IMG/VR virus record: IMGVR_UViG_3300024518_002350
Coordinates: 1 to 25,838 of that record
From: a virus
Strand: one strand, 5' to 3'
Length of the DNA stretch: 25,838 nt
Part shown: positions 1 through 8,484 of the stretch, one piece after another
Numbering within the stretch: the stretch's first letter is position 1
How the letters are laid out: each line of letters begins with the position of its first letter
The notes under the pieces: model-generated
The model's input: the letters and a program-made list of their open reading frames with translations, nothing else
The model's database searches: none
What the model was told of the DNA's origin: nothing
Translations under genes and position numbers: made by a program

Positions 1-14
1 TAACTAGGAATTTC

Positions 15-1472
15 ATGGCAAACCTTCATAAAACATTTGGCAACGCGGTATGGCGCCTTAATCATCTATACCGCATTATCGATAAGCGAAACCAGCTGAT
101 TCGGTTTGAGCCTAACGCCATTCAGAAAATCATCAATCAAGTTACCGCACCCCGCAAAATGATACTCAAACCACGCCAGATCGGATCGACTACCAACGAA
201 GTGATCAAGCTACTTGACAAAACCATATTCAAAAAGAACGTAACTAGCTGCATAATTGCCCACGAATCCGACGCCATAAAGAAGATCTTCCGCATACCCA
301 AACGCGCCTATAGGTATCTTAAAGAGGGATTGAAACCAGATATAGATCGGGGGGGCGGCTCCAAATACGAAATGATATTTCCAACGATCAATTCTTTGAT
401 GTATTGCGATCTGGAATCTAGAGGCGACACGATATCGAATCTACACGTTTCCGAAGCTGCCTTTATGGAGCATGAACGTTTCATATCTACGATGCAGGCG
501 GTACCCGTAAATGGTCACGTCACTATCGAATCGACGGCAAACGGCGTCGGCAATTTCTTCTACGATATGTGGCATGAAGATAACGATTACCAAAAACTCT
601 TTTTCCCTTGGTACCTTGACGCGGGCTATAGGCTGCCCATTGGTAGGCAGATAACTTGGACTATGGACGAAAAAGAATTGAAGGCGCAGGCATTACGCGA
701 CTATGGCGCCAACCTATGCACAGAACAGATCCTTTGGAGACGGGCAAAGATTATAGAGCTAAAAGGGTTTTTCTACCAGGAATACCCCGAGGATGCGCAA
801 ACGTGTTTCTTGCTCTCGGGGGGTGCGGTTATCGATCGCTCCCTAGTTCAATCGCTCATATCCAATGCCGATCCCGAGATTTCAGACAATGACGATATCA
901 AAATATTCAGTAATCTCGAAAAGGGTAAGCATTACGTTATCGGTGCCGATCCCGCCCAAGGTACCGGAAACGACTATAGTACGGCGGTTTGCTTGGAAAT
1001 TGAGACTATGCGGGAAGTTGGTTCGATGCGCGGATACTGGACGCCCATAGACTTCGCAAAAAAGCTGCGAGCGTTTGCGCGGATTTTTACAAAGGGATAT
1101 AATTTCCCTATAGTGGCAGTTGAGAGCAACAACCATGGCCATGCTGTATTGCTTCAACTTATAGAGCATGAGAAGTGCCCGAATGTTTACTTTTCAAAGA
1201 AGGGGCAGCCAGGATGGATTACGAACAGCGTTACCAGGCCGATTATGATCGATCAATTTGTAGATGCTGTCACGAGCGAGACGATCAAAATCAATACGAT
1301 CGAAACCTTGAGGGAATGCCTAACGCTGGTAAACAACCGAGGGAAGATCGAAGCGGCAGACGGGAAGCACGACGATATGGTAGTTGCCACGGCAATAGCT
1401 GTTCAAATGCTTCTCAAGGAATCTAAGACGGTAAAGCTATACGAAGATATTGGGAGTGCGATATTAGTGTAA
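15..1472 (+). CDS. terL: Terminase large subunit (DNA-packaging ATPase/nuclease)
   Basis: This is the motor that pumps phage DNA into the prohead through the portal and cuts the concatemer. The 485 residues match the usual size. The N-terminal ATPase domain shows a terminase-type Walker A, LKPRQIGSTT (51-60), a Walker B-like NLHVSEAAFME (142-152) and a coupling motif IESTANG (171-177). The C-terminal RuvC/RNase H-like nuclease shows three acidic clusters: GADPAQGTGND (310-320, D312), IVAVES (E370) and KHDDMVVA (D453/D454). The ATG at 15 follows a TAGGAAT-type ribosome binding site. It is the first gene of the virion operon in this window; a small terminase subunit, if there is one, would lie to the left. 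All catalytic elements appear intact. Confidence 0.95.
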   Translation: MANLHKTFGNAVWRLNHLYRIIDKRNQLIRFEPNAIQKIINQVTAPRKMILKPRQIGSTTNEVIKLLDKTIFKKNVTSCIIAHESDAIKKIFRIPKRAYRYLKEGLKPDIDRGGGSKYEMIFPTINSLMYCDLESRGDTISNLHVSEAAFMEHERFISTMQAVPVNGHVTIESTANGVGNFFYDMWHEDNDYQKLFFPWYLDAGYRLPIGRQITWTMDEKELKAQALRDYGANLCTEQILWRRAKIIELKGFFYQEYPEDAQTCFLLSGGAVIDRSLVQSLISNADPEISDNDDIKIFSNLEKGKHYVIGADPAQGTGNDYSTAVCLEIETMREVGSMRGYWTPIDFAKKLRAFARIFTKGYNFPIVAVESNNHGHAVLLQLIEHEKCPNVYFSKKGQPGWITNSVTRPIMIDQFVDAVTSETIKINTIETLRECLTLVNNRGKIEAADGKHDDMVVATAIAVQMLLKESKTVKLYEDIGSAILV

Positions 1473-1510
1473 ATCTGATACATGGCGATTCGATCGCTAA
1501 GCTTATCACA

Positions 1511-2623
1511 TTGAAGGCCAACTCAGTAGATGCGTTGGTTTGCGATCCGCCCGCAGGTATTTCCTTTATGGGCAAGGGTTGGGATAGCAACAAAGGCGGT
1601 TCAAAGGAATGGATCAAATGGCTAACGCAGGTTATGGGCGATAGCTATAGAGCGCTGAAGCCAGGGGCGCATGGCTTGGTTTGGGCAATCCCTCGTACGT
1701 CTCATTGGACGGCGCAAGCGCTAGAGGCAGCCGGGTTTGAGATACGCGATGTAGTGACGCATCTATTCGGCAGCGGATTTCCTAAAAGCCTGAATATTGG
1801 TAAGGCGATTGATAAGGCGGCGGGCGTTGGCGCAAAGGCCGAAAAGGGTTTTAATGTGGCGGGGCAAGGGATCGGATTGAATCCCAACAAATCATTAAGA
1901 TCGGATCACCCGGACTATATAAAACCTAGAGGCATAACCCCCGAAGCTAAACAGTGGGATGGCTTCGGCACCGCACTTAAACCCGCATCGGAGCATTGGA
2001 TACTAATCCGCAAGCCGATATCCGAAAAGACGGTAGCTAAGAACGTGCTCAAGTGGGGCGTTGGCGGGTTGAATATTGATGAGTGTCGGGTTGGGACGGA
2101 TGAAAAATTATCTTTCGGCAGCCGGGAAATAGGCGATGGGGTAAAATACGGGACTATGCCCGCTCAAAACCTCCAAGGCCGCTTCCCCGCCAATCTCATT
2201 CTATCCGGTGACGCGCCGAAGATGCTTGATGAGCAGAGTGGTGAGCGTAAAAGCGCCGGGAAATATTTAGATATAGAAAACGCCAAAAAAGGCGGGAATG
2301 GTATGTTTGCGGGGGGCAATACAACAAACCGATATGCTGGCGATTCCGGCGGCGCCTCTAGATTCTTCTATACTCCCAAGGCTTCTAAATCAGATCGGGG
2401 CGACGGCAATAATCATCCAACCGTCAAATCAATCGCGCTTATGGAATACCTTATCAAACTAGTAACGCCCCCCGGCGGTACCGTCTTAGATCCATTCATG
2501 GGTAGCGGATCTACCGGCGTAGCTGCCCGCAATCTAGATATGGGCTTTATTGGTATTGAGAAGGAATTAGAATACTATCAGATAGCACGTAATCGAATTG
2601 AGGTAAGCAATGGAAGAATCTAA
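1511..2623 (+). CDS. Orphan DNA methyltransferase (N4-cytosine/N6-adenine type, DPPA motif)
   Basis: An S-adenosylmethionine-dependent DNA methyltransferase of the circularly ordered class: the catalytic motif comes first (DPPAG, residues 12-16) and the cofactor motif last (VLDPFMGSGSTG, from residue 325), preceded by HPTVKS and TPPGG. DPPA replaces the common DPPY; a DPPAG..FMGK..WD pattern is, from memory, a recurrent phage subgroup. No restriction endonuclease lies beside it, so it probably protects phage DNA or marks it for packaging or regulation. The TTG at 1511 is the first conventional start, but the frame is open upstream and encodes NLIHGDSIAKLI just before it, which fits the conserved N-terminus of such enzymes. 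An ATT at 1463, six bases after GGGAG, is a candidate true start. The gene overlaps the next by 14 bases. Confidence 0.85.
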   Translation: MKANSVDALVCDPPAGISFMGKGWDSNKGGSKEWIKWLTQVMGDSYRALKPGAHGLVWAIPRTSHWTAQALEAAGFEIRDVVTHLFGSGFPKSLNIGKAIDKAAGVGAKAEKGFNVAGQGIGLNPNKSLRSDHPDYIKPRGITPEAKQWDGFGTALKPASEHWILIRKPISEKTVAKNVLKWGVGGLNIDECRVGTDEKLSFGSREIGDGVKYGTMPAQNLQGRFPANLILSGDAPKMLDEQSGERKSAGKYLDIENAKKGGNGMFAGGNTTNRYAGDSGGASRFFYTPKASKSDRGDGNNHPTVKSIALMEYLIKLVTPPGGTVLDPFMGSGSTGVAARNLDMGFIGIEKELEYYQIARNRIEVSNGRI

Positions 2624-4751
2624 GAGACCAGATAAGGAAATATACGCGGCAACGTCTGCCACGTTCAAAGAGCAAACGGAAAAGCGTCTATCGTTAGATC
2701 CCGACTCCTTTTTCGAACCATGGAATCCCGACGATCTAGTGCGCAAGCGGGCGGACTTCTCACTCTATGAAGAAATGCTCAAAGATGACCAGGTAAACGT
2801 TGCCCTATCCTTGAAAAAGGATCTGGTGTTGGCGGGCGGCTTCGATTTCATTCCGGGCGAATCCGATCAAGACGATATCGTAGATGATCTAAACGTTGCC
2901 CTGCGGGAAGATCCCGATTGGTCATTCGATGAGATGCTAGAAGAAATCCTTAGCGCCTACGAATTTGGTCTATCGGTATCTGAAAAGCTATTTGCTACTA
3001 GGGAAGATGGCAGCATGACGTTGCGCCATATCAAGACACGTCACCCCGGCCCTTGGCTATTTCATCAAGATCAGGCCGGCAATATCGAGCGATACGAACA
3101 GCAGGGCGTATCCGGCGATATCGATCCGAAGTCTTTGATTCATTATGTCAATCGTAGGAAATTCCAAAATCCATATGGCATATCGGATCTAAGGGCGGCC
3201 TATAATGCCTGGTTCATTAAAAAGCACATTACGCGTTGGTATGCGATCTTTATCGAAAAGGCCGGCTCGCCGGTACCCATTGGCAAATACGATGCGAGCA
3301 AGGCAAGCAACCAAGCCAGGACGGACCTATACAATTCTCTGAAACGGTTTCAAACCCGTAGCGCATTGGTTATTCCTAATGAATTCGAGGTTGAATTCTT
3401 GGAAGCCAAATCCAATGGAGAAGCGTTTGCCAAGGGTATTGACCTGTTCAATATGTTTATCGGTCGATCCCTCATGATTCCAGACCTTCTAGGGTTTGCC
3501 GGCTCCGAGACGGGGGGCGGTAGTTTCAGTCTAGGCGCCAACCAAATGCAGATCTTCTATAAGCATATCGAGAGACGGCGCGCCCTACTAGAACGGATCG
3601 TCAATAAGGAAATCGTTTGGCCAATCGTCGTAGCCAATCATGGCTTCATAGATAACTATCCCAAATTCAAGCTACGCCCAATCACTCAAGAACAGATCAT
3701 AGATAGCGCTAAGGTCTGGCTAGAGGCGGTTAAGGCGCGCGCATGGCGTCCGACCGATGAGGAAATCAACCACTTCAAAGAAATTGTTAACTTCCCGGCA
3801 ACCGATACCGACGATATCGAACGTATCGAAGGGCCGGAAGAAATGCCTACCGCACCGGAAGCCGAAGATAGTGACGAAGATGCAAGCCCCGAGGTTGAGC
3901 GTATCGAAGTAGCAGACGGCGACGATTCGACGTTTGCAACCAAGACGCGTCCATTCAAACCAACGAAGGGGCCATTTGCGGCCAAGGTCAATTTCCCGGC
4001 TATCGAGAAGTCATTAGACGCCGGCCTTGAGGGATTCAAGGCAACTAGCCATAGGCTTGCCGACGATATATTCCAGGATCTAAAGGACCAAATCAACCGG
4101 AAGCGCATAACTCAGACGGGCAACCTTGCCAAAATGGAGACGGTCAAACCTCGCAAAACGTCTAAGCTGCGGACGCTACTAAATCGTGAGCTAAAAGCCA
4201 TGTATAGGAAGGGGCAGGAAATCGCCCAAACGGAACTGTTTAAGAGCAATTTTGCCAAGCCGATTGTAGATGAAAAATTCCTAGAAGTAATCGAGGAAGA
4301 AAATATCAACATGGTTAAAGACTGGGAATTTGCAATGTCTAAAAATGCCCGGATTGCTGTAACGCAGGCCATCAAAGACGGCAAGTCTATAGAGGATGTA
4401 ATCGAATTTACAAACGATAAGAGCAAAACATCTCTAGATCTTTACGCCCGAACGAAGATGACAGAAGTAATGAATAAGGGCCGATTGAACTTTTTTCAAA
4501 ATAGCAACGTAGTAGCAGGCTACCAATATAGTGCGGTTATGGATGATCGCACGACGGATATTTGCCGGGGGCTACATGGCAAGAAATTCAAGGAAGGTAC
4601 CGAGCCGGTTCCGCCGATGCACTTCAATTGCCGTTCAATACTGGTGCCCATAACGATATTTGAAGAATTCAAGCCAGATGAGAAGGTCGGCAAGGTACCC
4701 ATCGAGGGATTCATTGAAGATAAAAGGGGCGCAGGCTTCCCTAAACAATAG
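2610..4751 (+). CDS. Portal protein (DUF935, Mu gp29-like) fused to gpF/SPP1 gp7-like head morphogenesis domain
   Basis: Residues 1 to about 395 resemble DUF935/Mu gp29 portals: dodecameric rings at the capsid vertex through which DNA passes. A strongly acidic, low-complexity stretch (about 398-440, rich in D, E and P) links this to a second part. The C-terminus carries the signature of the Mu gpF/SPP1 gp7 minor head protein family: a tyrosine-rich strand, then MDDRTTDICRGLHG and PPMHFNCRS (about 668-676), with paired Cys and His residues. In Mu these are two separate genes; here one 713-residue chain carries both. Its ATG lies inside the methyltransferase end and the structural genes follow, so it belongs to the head module. 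The domain boundaries are estimates by eye. Confidence 0.85.
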   Translation: MEESKRPDKEIYAATSATFKEQTEKRLSLDPDSFFEPWNPDDLVRKRADFSLYEEMLKDDQVNVALSLKKDLVLAGGFDFIPGESDQDDIVDDLNVALREDPDWSFDEMLEEILSAYEFGLSVSEKLFATREDGSMTLRHIKTRHPGPWLFHQDQAGNIERYEQQGVSGDIDPKSLIHYVNRRKFQNPYGISDLRAAYNAWFIKKHITRWYAIFIEKAGSPVPIGKYDASKASNQARTDLYNSLKRFQTRSALVIPNEFEVEFLEAKSNGEAFAKGIDLFNMFIGRSLMIPDLLGFAGSETGGGSFSLGANQMQIFYKHIERRRALLERIVNKEIVWPIVVANHGFIDNYPKFKLRPITQEQIIDSAKVWLEAVKARAWRPTDEEINHFKEIVNFPATDTDDIERIEGPEEMPTAPEAEDSDEDASPEVERIEVADGDDSTFATKTRPFKPTKGPFAAKVNFPAIEKSLDAGLEGFKATSHRLADDIFQDLKDQINRKRITQTGNLAKMETVKPRKTSKLRTLLNRELKAMYRKGQEIAQTELFKSNFAKPIVDEKFLEVIEEENINMVKDWEFAMSKNARIAVTQAIKDGKSIEDVIEFTNDKSKTSLDLYARTKMTEVMNKGRLNFFQNSNVVAGYQYSAVMDDRTTDICRGLHGKKFKEGTEPVPPMHFNCRSILVPITIFEEFKPDEKVGKVPIEGFIEDKRGAGFPKQ

Positions 4752-4760
4752 AGGTACATC

Positions 4761-6062
4761 ATGGCAATGCCAAGTGAATTAAATCGACGCGAACACGACA
4801 AGTTTAAAGAAGGGCCATGCGGCGAAACGCGAGTACAAAGCTATAGCCTGTTTGAGCCGGATGGCGGATCGCTAGACGCTTTCGGAAACCTCCGCGTTGC
4901 CGAGCCGTTTACTATTTTCGATACCAAACAAATTACCGACAATCTGCCGCTACTCTATGACGACCAGCAAGTATCGGGAACGGCTACCACGTCCGTCTAT
5001 ACTACCAATACGGCGGCAAGCGTCATGGGCGTTGCAGCCAGCACAACCGGCGAGCGGGTCCGGCAATCGTTTGAGCGTCACAACTACCAACCCGGAAAAA
5101 GCCAACTAATCCGGCTTACCGGTACATTTGCAAACCAGTCGGCCGACCTTACAGGCATTACGTCGCGCATCGGTCTATTCGATGGCAACAACGGAATTTT
5201 ATTTTCCTACGAAGGCGGTACCATGAATGCCGTCGTGCGGTCGAACACAAGCGGAACGCCCGCCGACGATAAGGTTGCGCAGTCTAGTTGGAATATAGAC
5301 AAGATGGATGGCACCGGGGCGTCTGGCATTACCTTGGATTTTACCAAGACTTTAATCATGCTGATCGATATGGAATGGCTTGGGGTTGGCCGCGTCCGAG
5401 TCGGATTTGTGGCAGCAGGCGCCCCGATATATTGCCATCAATTCCTTCATTCGAATGTCAATAGCCTGGTATATATGTCGACGCCTAACTTACCGGTTCG
5501 CTATTCGATCGCCAATGACGGTACCGGCCTTGCTACTACGATGCAGCATATTTGTAGCTCTGTAGTTAGCGAAGGCGGGCAGCAAGAAAACGGAATAGTC
5601 GTTGGCATTAGTAACGATACTACCGAAGTGACGGCGACGAATGCAGATACTATCTATGCACTAAAGGGCATACGCCTAAATGCGAGCTACCTAGATCATA
5701 CCGTCAAGGTATTGCGAACCACGGTGTTGATGACTGCCGCAGGCGTATTCGAATGGCTTCTAATATTCAACCCAACCGTGGCCGGTACATTCGCCTATTC
5801 GCAAGTGACGAATACCGCAATTGATGAGGCTACCGGAGTTAGTACAAATACAGTGACGGGCGGAACTGTAATTGCTTCGGACTACGGCGCAAGTACGGGA
5901 TCGGGCGGCAACGCATCGGGCGGAAGTGGCGACGCGATCGATAACGCGCTAAAATTAGGGTCGGCGATAAATGGCACTCAAGATACGATCGTTCTATGTG
6001 TTCGGGCGACGACGAGCGGTAGAACGTTTTTGGGCGGACTAACAGTGAAACAAATTAGCTAA
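4761..6062 (+). CDS. Phage structural protein with DAFG(N)LRV-type N-terminus
   Basis: A 433-residue protein whose N-terminal segment LDAFGNLRVAEPFTIFD (38-54) recalls a family of virion proteins seen in many environmental tailed phages. The rest is rich in Gly, Ser, Thr and Ala with alternating hydrophobic residues, as expected for beta-rich structural folds, and has no enzymatic motif I can identify. It lies between the portal and the protease, so a head-associated or surface role is most likely. The ATG follows GAGGT at a good distance, ten bases after the portal stop. The function is uncertain: it may be a head fibre or another capsid surface protein. Confidence 0.6.
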   Translation: MAMPSELNRREHDKFKEGPCGETRVQSYSLFEPDGGSLDAFGNLRVAEPFTIFDTKQITDNLPLLYDDQQVSGTATTSVYTTNTAASVMGVAASTTGERVRQSFERHNYQPGKSQLIRLTGTFANQSADLTGITSRIGLFDGNNGILFSYEGGTMNAVVRSNTSGTPADDKVAQSSWNIDKMDGTGASGITLDFTKTLIMLIDMEWLGVGRVRVGFVAAGAPIYCHQFLHSNVNSLVYMSTPNLPVRYSIANDGTGLATTMQHICSSVVSEGGQQENGIVVGISNDTTEVTATNADTIYALKGIRLNASYLDHTVKVLRTTVLMTAAGVFEWLLIFNPTVAGTFAYSQVTNTAIDEATGVSTNTVTGGTVIASDYGASTGSGGNASGGSGDAIDNALKLGSAINGTQDTIVLCVRATTSGRTFLGGLTVKQIS

Positions 6063-6072
6063 GGGGGATGAA

Positions 6073-7110
6073 ATGCCAGATATTAACAATGTAGAAATCA
6101 TGGCCGAAGGCACTTGGAACGGAAACAAAATCACCAGCGAGACGTTGGGCGAGATAGTCGCCGGATTCGAAGCCACCAAAGATTTCAATCGGCCCGTCCT
6201 GAAATTGGGCCATAACAACGAACAGAAACTATTGGCGGAAGATGGCCTGCCGTCTGCCGGTTGGGTATCGAATGTTTACATCAAAGGGAAAAAGCTATTT
6301 GCAAACTTCGTAGATATCCCTGAGAAGATCTTCTCATTGATCGAAAAGGGCGCCTATAATAAGGTAAGTGTTGAGCTATTCGCCGGCTACAAATTCAAAG
6401 GCGAATCGTATAACAACCTTCTAGGTGCGGTTGCAATCCTCGGCGCAGATATCCCCGCCGTAGCTACGCTAAACGATATATTGTCTAGGTATTCGCAATC
6501 TTTTACATTTGAAGCCGAGAAGGATACAATTAAGAACGTAGTAACGTTTGAACGTAGTAGCGAGGAAACTATGGACACCGAAAACGATAACGCCGAAGTG
6601 GTAAAAGGACTAGAAGAAAAACTAGCCGCCGCCGAAGCCAAAAATGAAGAATTGGGTGCGAAGGTATCTGAATTCAAGGCGAATAAGGATTCAATCGAAT
6701 CTAAGTTTGACGAGCTGAAATCAGATACCGATGCGAAGATTGCAAGCTTGCAAGGCGAGCGGGATAGCGCAACCGTTGAGAAGTTTACATTGGATCTAGA
6801 AGGTAAAGACTTGGTTAGCCCAAGCATGAAGCCCTTTGTGTCCGCGTTGCTTGCCGATGGCGTAGCTGCGAAGCGAGAATTTTCAGTAGGCGGCGAGAAG
6901 CTATCAACTGCCGAGCTACTTGAAAAAATCTTCAAGCTTCAAAAGGAAGTTTATTCGATCAACACGGTTGAGAAGACTGCCGACGCCAAGCCATCCGAAG
7001 ACGTCGATAATGTTACCGAGATTGGCAACGCAATCGAAGGGCGCATTAAAGAGCACAAAGAATCGTACGCGGTAGCTTACAAAACAGTCATGCGAAACTT
7101 GGGCAAATAG
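6073..7110 (+). CDS. Prohead protease with C-terminal scaffold (Mu gpI/gpZ-like)
   Basis: The N-terminal half matches Mu gpI-type maturation proteases: RPVLKLGHNNE (40-50, with H47 as the likely catalytic His), GLPSAGWVSNVY (58-69), NKVSVELF (96-103, S99 a likely nucleophile) and the closing ILGADIPAV (122-130). From about residue 167 the sequence becomes a charged, helical coiled coil with EKLAAAEAKNEEL-like heptads, typical of a capsid scaffold. The protease would remove the scaffold during prohead maturation. An internal in-frame ATG at 6571 with its own ribosome binding site suggests the scaffold is also made alone. The main ATG follows GGGGGATGAA. The catalytic residues are inferred by pattern, not alignment. 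Confidence 0.85.
   Translation: MPDINNVEIMAEGTWNGNKITSETLGEIVAGFEATKDFNRPVLKLGHNNEQKLLAEDGLPSAGWVSNVYIKGKKLFANFVDIPEKIFSLIEKGAYNKVSVELFAGYKFKGESYNNLLGAVAILGADIPAVATLNDILSRYSQSFTFEAEKDTIKNVVTFERSSEETMDTENDNAEVVKGLEEKLAAAEAKNEELGAKVSEFKANKDSIESKFDELKSDTDAKIASLQGERDSATVEKFTLDLEGKDLVSPSMKPFVSALLADGVAAKREFSVGGEKLSTAELLEKIFKLQKEVYSINTVEKTADAKPSEDVDNVTEIGNAIEGRIKEHKESYAVAYKTVMRNLGK
6562..6570 (+). promoter_or_regulatory. Internal ribosome binding site for the nested scaffold
   Basis: GAGGAAACT directly before the in-frame ATG at 6571. The GAGG core (6562-6565) and five-base spacing are as good as those of the annotated genes nearby. Confidence 0.5.
6571..7110 (+). CDS. Nested in-frame scaffold protein (Mu gpZ-like), internal start
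   Basis: Codon 167 of the protease gene is ATG, preceded by GCGAGGAAACT, which places GAGG five bases upstream of the start. The product would be 179 residues, beginning MDTENDN and continuing through the heptad-rich helical region to the shared stop. Mu gene I/Z and lambda C/Nu3 are known to make a free scaffold from exactly this kind of internal start. The position at the protease/scaffold junction fits that model. Translation from this site is inferred from the sequence only. Confidence 0.6.
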   Translation: MDTENDNAEVVKGLEEKLAAAEAKNEELGAKVSEFKANKDSIESKFDELKSDTDAKIASLQGERDSATVEKFTLDLEGKDLVSPSMKPFVSALLADGVAAKREFSVGGEKLSTAELLEKIFKLQKEVYSINTVEKTADAKPSEDVDNVTEIGNAIEGRIKEHKESYAVAYKTVMRNLGK

Positions 7111-7133
7111 CCTTCACATAGGGGAATCTAATC

Positions 7134-7535
7134 ATGAGTGGAGCACATGTTATATCTGCCCGAGTAGCAACTACTCTAGCAGCATTTCGAATCGTCGCCG
7201 GCATTACCGGCACTGCAAAGGGCGTTCAATACGCTCCGAGCATTACGGCGCTGCCTCTGGGCATTACTATCGATACGGTTTTGGACACTACGCAGTCTAT
7301 ACCCGTGCAGGTTGACGGCGCTGCAAAGTGCCTTTTCAACCAGACCGTTTCAAGCGGTGAGCTAGTCACCTCGGATACGTCTGGTAGAGCGATTGTATTT
7401 AGCCTCGCGGCTACATCAACCGCAATCTCGGCACCGTCTGCATATGCGGGCGTACTTTGGGATACGACTATCGCGGCTACGGCCGCCGTAGCTGACATTC
7501 TTATCAACCCAGGCTTTGACCGCGTAGGCGCATAA
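7134..7535 (+). CDS. Capsid decoration/cement protein (DUF2190-like)
   Basis: A 133-residue protein rich in Ala, Thr, Val and Ile, lying directly between the protease/scaffold and the major capsid genes, where tailed phages usually encode a decoration or stabilising protein. The middle reads as short beta strands with glycine turns (ALPLGITIDTVLDT, then VQVDGAAKCLFNQTVSSGE), consistent with the small beta-barrel cement proteins of the DUF2190/gpD kind. The ending LINPGFDRVGA also suits a capsid-binding segment. The ATG follows ATAGGGGAATC. The family assignment rests on position and composition, so it is moderately sure. Confidence 0.65.
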   Translation: MSGAHVISARVATTLAAFRIVAGITGTAKGVQYAPSITALPLGITIDTVLDTTQSIPVQVDGAAKCLFNQTVSSGELVTSDTSGRAIVFSLAATSTAISAPSAYAGVLWDTTIAATAAVADILINPGFDRVGA

Positions 7536-7558
7536 GCTAGTAGCTAGGAGTTAATGAC

Positions 7559-8458
7559 ATGCCATTACAGAACCAATTACACGTTGACCAGCTACTAAGC
7601 AACGTTAGCGTCCGGTATAGCAATTCCGAATATGTCGCCATGAAGGTATTCCCGGAAGTGGGAGTAAAGAAGGATAGCGACCTATTCCGAATCTACGACC
7701 GTGATTTCAGAACGCCCGATACAATCAAGGCTAACAAAGGCGTAGCCAACGATTACTATTGGGAGGTATCGACGGCAACGTATCGCCTCGAAGATCATGC
7801 GCTCAAGGACTACGTGAGTGATGACGATCAAGACAATTACGACCTGGCAGACCTTCGGTCTGATACGGTTGAGGAATTGTCGGACGTGATTTTGCGAAGG
7901 CTTGAGCGAAGCGTTGCGGATCTGTTCACAACAACCAACTGGTCACTTAACGTGACATTGGCAGCGGCTTGGTCTAGCAACACCGTCACTACAAACCCAA
8001 TTCCTACAGTCGACACGGGCGCAACTGAGATCATCCAAAACTCAGGACGCGGGCCAAACTTCGGTGTGACTAGCCGTACGGGATTCATCAACGCCAAGAA
8101 TCATACATCGGTGCTTGATCGAACTAAGTACACTAGCGCAGAAATGACGAAGGAATTGCTTGCAGGTCTCTTCGATCTGGAAGAATTGCACGTTGCAACC
8201 GCTGTATACGATACGGCAGCCAAGGGGCTTGGGCCATCGATCACGTCGATTTGGGGCGATAACATGTTCTTGGGTTACAAACCAAGCCGGCCCGGACCTA
8301 AAACGCCTTCCTGTGGATACATCTTCCGCAAGAATGTGCCGATGGTTCGAAGATGGCATGACGACGAGAGAAACGCGGAAGCCATCGAAGTGCGCATGAA
8401 ATATCAGGCTCGCCCGGTAGCAACCCTTAGCGGTTTCCTCATAACTGGTGTACAGTAA
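7559..8458 (+). CDS. Major capsid protein (HK97-fold)
   Basis: A 299-residue protein at the expected place after the protease, scaffold and decoration genes. It opens with NQLHVDQLLSNVSVRY and an extended acidic region resembling the N-arm and E-loop of phage capsid proteins of this size. It contains VEELSDVILRRLERSVADL, an amphipathic long helix typical of the P-domain spine helix, and ends in a strand-rich segment (KYQARPVATLSGFLITGV) like the A-domain terminus. No separate delta domain is needed, because a scaffold is encoded just upstream. The start follows TAGGAGTTAATGAC, a strong binding site fitting high expression. A perfect hairpin follows the stop codon. Confidence 0.85.
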   Translation: MPLQNQLHVDQLLSNVSVRYSNSEYVAMKVFPEVGVKKDSDLFRIYDRDFRTPDTIKANKGVANDYYWEVSTATYRLEDHALKDYVSDDDQDNYDLADLRSDTVEELSDVILRRLERSVADLFTTTNWSLNVTLAAAWSSNTVTTNPIPTVDTGATEIIQNSGRGPNFGVTSRTGFINAKNHTSVLDRTKYTSAEMTKELLAGLFDLEELHVATAVYDTAAKGLGPSITSIWGDNMFLGYKPSRPGPKTPSCGYIFRKNVPMVRRWHDDERNAEAIEVRMKYQARPVATLSGFLITGVQ

Positions 8459-8474
8459 AGTAAACATACTTTAC
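8455..8474 (+). other. Perfect 8-bp stem-loop at the 3' end of the capsid gene
   Basis: GTAAAGTA (8455-8462), loop AACA, TACTTTAC (8467-8474). The left arm contains the capsid gene's TAA stop. No U tract follows, so a standard intrinsic terminator is unlikely. A 3'-end stabilising or mRNA-processing hairpin that raises capsid message relative to downstream genes is a reasonable reading. Confidence 0.6.
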
Positions 8475-8484
8475 AGGGGCCATT

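Noticed and set aside
6387-6935. Minus-strand 182-codon frame antisense to the protease/scaffold gene
   Set aside because: Ser/Phe-rich composition typical of the reverse of a Glu/Lys-rich coiled coil; no start signal.
8042-8467. Minus-strand 141-codon frame antisense to the capsid gene
   Set aside because: No ribosome binding site or recognisable fold; explained by the capsid gene's codon pattern.
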